Below, piece by piece: positions 58,591-64,000 of a stretch of DNA of 64,000 bases. Position numbers and translations under genes: made by a program. Each line of letters begins with the position of its first letter. Position 1 is the stretch's first letter. Source of the DNA: Amaurobius ferox. Its lineage: Eukaryota; Arthropoda; Arachnida; Araneae; Amaurobiidae. The stretch lies in contig OX578146.1 in assembly GCA_951213105.1 (NCBI GenBank), positions 112,696,127-112,760,126 on the forward strand, written 5' to 3'. Under the pieces are notes generated by a model that searched no databases, was not told the origin of the DNA, and saw only the letters and a list, made by a program, of their open reading frames with translations.

Positions 58591-58948
58591 AACTTTATTG
58601 TTTTGTTAGTACTGGATTTGAAAATGCTATACTAGTGTTTTATTATGGAAACGATTGGGTAAAATTATGTTTAAAATTATTTAAGGTATTTAAATTCAAA
58701 TAGGGTTAAATCCGGGAAAATATACTAATTAGATGTTATTGGTAAAATAATAGCTGCATTTGAATGGCATTTAATTCTTTTGCTTGTACTGGATTTGAAA
58801 ATGTCGTACTACTGCTTTATTATGGACACGACTGGGTAAAGTTATGTTTAAAATTATTTAAGTTATTGAAATACAAATAAGGTTATATCCAAAAAAATAT
58901 ACTAACTGATGTTATTGGTAAAATAATAGCTGCATTTGAATGATCTAC
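58590..58948. repeat. 177-bp tandem duplication
   Basis: ACTGGATTTGAAAATG at 58611 and 58788. Both units end AATAATAGCTGCATTTGAAT. They differ by about 10%. Confidence 0.9.
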
Positions 58949-58966
58949 GTTCTGAATTGCTTCTAT

Positions 58967-59406
58967 AAGGTAGGATCAAAAAGTTCGGAGACTGTGCTGA
59001 TATCTCCAACCCTGATTGGAGGAGTGGGGAACTATTTTACCGTGGCGTGGAGGCACATGTGACGCGAGGTGTGAAAAAGAAGAAGCAGGTGTTTTTCCAG
59101 ACAATGCGTGTCAGTGAACTGTAGTCGTTCCCGTTAATGGAGAGTGAGCATGGCGATTTCCCCAAACGCAGGCAGAATTTGATATTCGCACGTTATTCTT
59201 CCAACGTCATTTCCATTTTCGACGAACGCGAACGACTACATTTCACTGACACGCATTGTCTGGAAAAACCTTGCACTGCGGATCTGTTTCTTTCTTTTCA
59301 CATCTAGCGTCACATGTGTCTCTACACCATGGTAAAATAGTTCCCCTCTCCTCCAATCACTGTTGGATATATCAGCACAGTCTCCTAACTTTTTGATCCT
59401 ACCTTG
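58967..59406. mobile_element. Mariner-type MITE with long inverted repeats (440 bp)
   Basis: The left AAGGTAGGATCAAAAAGTTC and the reverse complement of the right AAGGTAGGATCAAAAAGTTA begin inverted repeats of roughly 180-190 bp, so almost the whole element folds back. TA can be placed on both sides. The unpaired centre (about 59130-59215) gives MESEHGDFPKRRQ-like residues that could be the start of a transposase. It is probably an internally deleted mariner. Confidence 0.75.
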
Positions 59407-59639
59407 TATTTTAAATATAAAACGTTAACTTGACTTTTTCTACTTTTCTTGCAATACACGATAATGTCCAAAAGTTAAGCAATAAACAGAAAAATTAGCA
59501 TATTCGGCAAAAGAAACAATATGTAGCCACAAAATTTCCATGCATGATAGGCACACGTAGGCGGAAACTAGCCCGCAGAAAACATTTTGCTTCAGAAAAT
59601 GTTATTTTTCTAGAATGGTAATTCGTCATCCAAAGAGGT

Positions 59640-60110
59640 TAGCCAATGGAAGCTTTGAGAGCGTGGATCTTGTCCTGTGAACTATGCACATTGATCTGGT
59701 GCTAAAAAGTTTGGAAGCCAGATTCTAGCGCCTATCCCACAAGATGTAGCCAACCAGAATTCAAATTATTCACCAGCAGATCTTTGGAGTGATGCAGAAC
59801 TTTCTCGAACCCCAAAAGAAGACAAAGATATGCAGCCAGTCCTGATCTGCAATGAACAAGCTAATGAGAGGCCAACTTGGCAAGAAATTATCTGTTTCTC
59901 TCCTGAAATGAAACTGTGCTTGGAAATGTGGGATTCTCTACACTCGAGGTGTAGAGAAGTGTGTGTGTGTACCATAAATGGCAGAGTAAGCAAGGAAAGA
60001 GTAGCAGATGGTAGTTGTTATTCCCTCTTTCCAAAGTGTTCAGCTGCCTCGTTCCAGAGTGTACCAAAAGTGATAAATGACGATCCCATTGGAGGATATT
60101 TTGGTAACTA
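59640..60110 (+). pseudogene. Ty3/Gypsy Pol fragment (RNase H end to integrase zinc region)
   Basis: Order as in Gypsy Pol: a decayed NADALSRRPC-type RNase H end (GCTTTGAGAGC and TCTTGTCCTGTGAA near 59652-59680), an in-frame stop after GSCPVNYAH, then DLWSDAEL, RPTWQEIICFSPEMKLCLEM, WDSLHSRC, SLFPKC and DDPIGGYFG. Family members have (K/R)PSWQDI, a WxxLxL segment, LPK, and SGGHFG at the start of the integrase HHCC domain; here Tyr replaces its His. The sequence then stops abruptly at 60110. The integrase core is absent, and the fragment is too decayed to function. Confidence 0.6.
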
Positions 60111-60413
60111 TGTAATTCGTATCACGTCAACTGATCTCCAATTGAGCGATTTCTCCTTTTATATACTCTCCGTAGACTTTTATATACTCTCCATAGAGAT
60201 TTTCAGAAGGGGCTCGTATCTTGAAGAATATTCGTTATTTCGAAAAGGTTCGAGTGCATTTGAGAAGTCGTCATATAGCGCCAAATCTGGCAACCCTGCT
60301 TCGATAGTCCAGATATGGTAGCTCTACATTCACGTCATAAGAATGGTTGTCTTTAAAGGTGTTTTATCCTTCTGGTTCTCAAAAGATCCCCCAATGGAGG
60401 CAAGTTCGTAACA
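60111..60413. other. Possible solo LTR (TG...CA, 303 bp)
   Basis: Starts TGTAATTCGTATCACG and ends AAGTTCGTAACA, giving short inverted ends. A TTTTATATACTCTCC phrase occurs twice in a row near 60157-60190 and could be a duplicated TATA region. It follows the Pol fragment directly. No target duplication is clear, so confidence is low. Confidence 0.3.
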
Positions 60414-60483
60414 ATATGCTACGTATAGGAAAAGTATTGTAATCCAGTGAGCATCCAAATTCGAACCTTTGTTAAATTGACAC

Positions 60484-60575
60484 ATTTTGTGGATGTTAGA
60501 ACATCTTGTGGATGTTTAAACATTTTGTGGATGTTAGAACATCTTGTGGATGTTTAAACATTTTGTGGATGTTTA
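60484..60575. repeat. 38-bp (2 x 19) tandem repeat
   Basis: Alternating CATTTTGTGGATGTTAGAA and CATCTTGTGGATGTTTAAA half-units, about 2.5 full units. The F1 copy starts where the array stops. Confidence 0.9.
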
Positions 60576-61268
60576 AACACAATCGAATGTTCTGAAACCC
60601 CCCTAAATTTTCGGGTGAAATTTTGACAAAATCATCTTAAAAATCAAAACTTTTGATAGAGTTACGTAAATAGTCATTTCTTATGTAACTTTTCATTAGA
60701 AAACGATTGACACAAACTTTAGAACGCTAGTATGAACCGTTCTCGAGAAATTGCACATTTTTCAAATAAATTTATCAAAAAATCCCATAAACTAAAAAAA
60801 AAAAAAATTAACTGTTGAGAAACATGTTCACTTTTCATATGTAATATCAAGATATAAATTTGGTGACATCATTCTGGTGGATCTAGCTCGTTCCATTCAT
60901 GAGAAAAAATACGTAATAAAAATAATAAAAATAATGAGTAATAATTTTGCATTTGAAAGCAAATAGGCATTTTTCTATTATAAGAAAAACTTATTTCTCC
61001 GTCCATAACGTTTGGCGAGATTTTGGCGACGAATTTGGCGGAATGTTGCCAATTTGGCGGCTTTTTTAAATGTTGCCAAATTAACGAAAATCTCGCCAAA
61101 TGGATAAAAATGACGCTAAATCATTGAAAATGACGACTAATTGACGAAAATTCAGTATCTTAAAAAGATTATAAGTATCTACTATAAGAATAAGCTATAT
61201 CTTTTTTTACTGTTAAAGTAGTAAATTCATTGCATTATGTAAGGAAAGTCATGTCCTGGCTACATCAT
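60575..61268 (+). mobile_element. F1 element, copy H (5'-truncated)
   Basis: Begins at the AATCGAATGTTCTGA block, so the palindrome, GACGGGGTCG and (GT)n parts are missing. The rest is collinear with copy E and ends AAGGAAAGTCATGTCCTGGC and TACATCAT before a T-run. Confidence 0.8.
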
Positions 61269-61278
61269 ATTTTTTTTA

Positions 61279-61908
61279 ACTTTCTCATACTATGTAATAT
61301 AGTATAGATAATTTGCTCTTATCACTAAAATTTTCCAATTCGAGATTTTGATGCTAATATGTTTTAAGACTTCCTGAACACGTTTTGACTATTTGTGGAG
61401 TGATTTTCGTCTATCTGTAGTCAATTTCTTGTGTACACTATAGCAGCCACAAATATTAAAGGATTTTCACGTAACTTTATATCCGGTTTTCTTATCAAAA
61501 ATTCTAGAACTAGATATAATTGTTTTTAAATTCGAGCGAAATTTATTCGAAATTTTATATTTTTTTTAACATGGTAGCGTAGGATAAAATTGGACATAAT
61601 CATGCTAAAAAGGATTTATTTATTGCTCAATGATCACAAGACTTAATAGTTTCAATCATTATTGTAAAAATAGCCGCGACACAAATCTCCGCTCGTGACG
61701 TCATTAGTCCCCCCTCGGGGGAGGAGGGGGGTAGTTACCCTTTCTCCTGGGGGTACAATGCCAAGTATGGTATCAATCGAAAAATTTATTCAAGCCCTTC
61801 AAAGTGAAGGGTATCATGCTATAATTGTAATGATTTTGACCCATAAAACAGATTTTTCAAAAAATGTTTTTGTTAAATTTGGAAAGTAGAGTTGAGCCCA
61901 CACTACAG
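61279..61908 (+). mobile_element. F3 element, full length (630 bp)
   Basis: The palindrome (ACTTTCTCATACTATG, then TAATATAGTATAGA) opens inside the T-run of F1 copy H. It contains GTTTTAAGACTTCCTGAACA, ATATCCGGTTTTCTTAT and GTGACGTCATTAG next to a G-rich stretch, and ends GAGCCCACACTACAG before TTATTTTT. Collinear with 39652-40294. Confidence 0.8.
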
Positions 61909-62900
61909 TTATTTTTAAATTGACTACGACTAAAAATGACTAAATCTATTTGCAAGACTTTATAATATGAATGCATGAGAAGGTCAAGTAGAGACATACT
62001 TATATATTCAGTAATCATATATTTATTAATTTCCATAATTCTTTTTAGAGAGCCAGCCTTCTCCGGAAAAGATGTATAAAATATTCAGAATACATCCTCT
62101 GTGATAAATACCAAGTGTTCAATTACTGATGACTTATGATTGCATTCGTGCCGATACAAAATGCTGCCACGGACATATTTCTCGATACGCTGCTTCAAAT
62201 GATTAGGTGTCTTATACGACCCAGTGCTTAAATTAGAATAAATGTGTCATATTTCTATATTATACTACTACCATGTTTCAAGGACTTCTTTTTTCTGCGC
62301 TTACGCCCGTTTTCTTGTTCATTTACATTATTTATCACAAACGATTATGATACGAGGAAACAGTTATGGTCGCAGAAAAACAATTAATGCCGGTGGACCT
62401 CGATATTTATGGTGATTTATATGGTACAGAGTGTGTCGCCATTATGGGTGAAAGTATCTTTGCATTACGACAAAATATAAATGTGTGTTGTAGCCATAAA
62501 AAGTGGAGAATTGAGCAAAAAATATGAGTACAGGGTTTGTACTCATATTGTTATTTTCCCTTACTGTGCAGGGAGAATGGGGTTGCAAATTGATAGTCGA
62601 ATTTAAAGACTTGTCTATGTGTTTTGGGCATTCTAGAACATGATTGCATTATTTTGAAAGTGACATCTGCATGTCTCTGAGTGTGCAATGAATGCATCAC
62701 CCCTAGTTTGAAAACTATTCGACGAAATTTCATAGAATTTGGTTTCAATTCGATTTTGCATTACCGCGGTGTTGATCAGATGTTAGTACAATTGTAAAGG
62801 GATTTTTTTTTCAATATGGCCCGAAAAAATCTTTTTAATAAATATGTAACCTAGTTTTACTTCTCCACACATTTTCAAAGCCCTCTGCTGACCCAGAAAG
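61909..62900. other. Unassigned AT-rich DNA
   Basis: No gene recognised. Diverged similarity of 62030-62300 to 58190-58400 is noted there. Confidence 0.4.
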
Positions 62901-62904
62901 GGGA

Positions 62905-63345
62905 GTTTTTGCACACTCATACTTTTAACCCTGGGATAGAACCTAACGGAATCTGATTTTCGATTTCCCTCTCAGGGACGAAGAAAATGGTGAGGACCGC
63001 TTAGAAAATCTTTCCAGATCCACTCCCGAAGCTTCTGATGACATAAAAGACTAAAAATTTGCACACTTATATACTATTTACTGTGCCCTTTGCCCTTGGC
63101 GGAGAAAAATATTTTTTCGAAAAGTAATCCCAGACCACCAAGAACACCCCCGTGACTTCGAAAATTGAAGTTTTGCTCACTTATAGTATCAACCAAGGAC
63201 TAGATTTTCCCTTTATCCTCTGGAGTGAAGAAAATCTAGGGGAAGGGAGCGTCGATCAGTCTGTCCAGACTCCCCAGAAATTATCCGGTGACTTAGAGGA
63301 CTGGGATTTTGCACAGTTATAGTATCGACCGCGGAATATAACCTA
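62905..63345. repeat. Diverged tandem array, units 115-148 bp, about 4
   Basis: TTTTGCACACTTATA-type phrases recur at about 62909, 63057, 63172 and 63309, each followed by AGTATCAACC-like sequence and then a GAAGAAAAT block. The same phrase family occurs at 50133-50160 and 50890-50915, next to the 138-bp array. Confidence 0.65.
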
Positions 63346-63693
63346 ATGGAACCAATGTCATAAGATGGATATTTCCGATATTACGCAATATTAATCAAAA
63401 TAAAATTTATTTAAAAAAATTTGCAACTTAATAAACAATTGCAATTTAACTCCTAACTAAAATACTAGATATGCTTAAACGTATCAATTATACACGTAAC
63501 TTTTCATAACTAAATGACTAAACGAGTACAAGCAATCCCATTTCTTTATGATAGTAATTGCACAACTATTTATTCCTCAGAGAGCCCATTTCTTAGAAAG
63601 ATTTTAACGAAGACCCAAACTTATTTTTAATTTTTAATATGTGTACATTAGGTAGGGCCTATGCGTGCATTCTAATTTATTCAAAAGTTTCCT

Positions 63694-63757
63694 TTGCTTT
63701 TCATAGCATCCGCGGAACCCTTTGTCAAGCTCCGTGGACCACAGTTTGGGAACCAAT
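63694..63757 (-). mobile_element. hAT-type terminal sequence
   Basis: The reverse complement reads CATTGGTTCCCAAACTGTGG, then TCCACGGAGC and GGGTTCCGCGG, close to the widespread hAT inverted-repeat start (CAGTGGTTCCCAAACTGTGG). The other end was not found. Confidence 0.5.
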
Positions 63758-63945
63758 GCTCTACGATAAATAGTTCTTGGTCTACTTCTATTGCCACTTG
63801 CCACTATTTTAAAATGCCTAAGTCTCCAACCGATAAAAAATTATTTTGTAACTACAAGTTGAACATAAGTTTCAAACATTGAATACAGTTCATTCATTTC
63901 GTGGTTTTATGCGATAAAAATTAAATTATTGCATTCCGAATTATA

Positions 63946-63981
<36 letters not shown>
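63946..63981. repeat. (TA)n microsatellite
   Basis: A pure AT dinucleotide tract near the right edge. Confidence 0.95.
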
Positions 63982-63984
<3 letters not shown>

Positions 63985-64000
63985 GAATAAAAATGTTTAT

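Overview
This window looks like intergenic or accessory nuclear DNA from an arthropod, most likely an arachnid such as a spider. It is AT-rich and full of microsatellites, minisatellites and long poly-C/poly-G runs. Essentially all recognisable coding sequence belongs to mobile elements: a Jockey-type LINE, DD41D mariner-like and Tc1-like transposases, and Ty3/Gypsy Pol fragments. The taxon is an inference from the character of the repeats and remembered likeness of the transposases; no host gene in the window confirms it. I found no convincing host protein-coding gene, rRNA gene or intact tRNA gene.

Layout. 0-3 kb: an 83-bp tandem repeat, a pogo/Tigger-like MITE, then a 32-bp minisatellite of about 40 units flanked by two tRNA-like (SINE-head) sequences. 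3.7-6.8 kb: two copies of a high-copy element called F1 here, the first split by a non-autonomous Helitron. 7-12 kb: mostly unassigned AT-rich DNA. 12.5-13.5 and 25.5-26.5 kb: two diverged copies of an LTR-like repeat. 14.7-17.2 kb: two long-TIR mariner elements placed end to end; the second carries a decayed DD41D transposase that was itself hit by a very short retroposon. 18-26 kb: tRNA-related and hairpin retroposons, a Tc1-like pseudogene and a 55-bp minisatellite. 27.5-31.3 kb: F1 copies and tandem copies of the F1 end. 31.4-40.8 kb: seven copies of an unrecognised module (three of them in a 374-bp tandem array), a hammerhead-like motif, and F1, F2 and F3 copies. 43.9-46.5 kb: a 5'-truncated Jockey-type LINE with an open 751-codon frame and a perfect 11-bp target-site duplication. 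47.3-50 kb: a Gypsy integrase fragment, a Helitron 3' end and a GC-rich patch. 50-64 kb: a 138-bp array, more F1/F2/F3 copies, a tRNA-derived fold-back element, a mariner MITE and a Gypsy Pol fragment.

The strongest undescribed signal is a superfamily of 0.45-1.2 kb non-coding elements (F1, F2, F3). One end carries a terminal palindrome of about 30 nt finishing in AAAGT. The middle holds a (GT)n or (CTGT)n core. The other end has a short hairpin and CAG followed by a T-run. The elements insert in T/A runs without visible target-site duplications. The architecture resembles Helentron/HINE (DINE-like) elements, but that assignment is an inference. A second notable signal is a hairpin retroposon unit of about 60 bp that is flanked by 11-15 bp direct repeats at three sites.

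The parts do not form a working pathway. They are layers of insertion that can be put in relative order: F1 before Helitron; mariner A and B before the hairpin retroposon; module array before its interruption.
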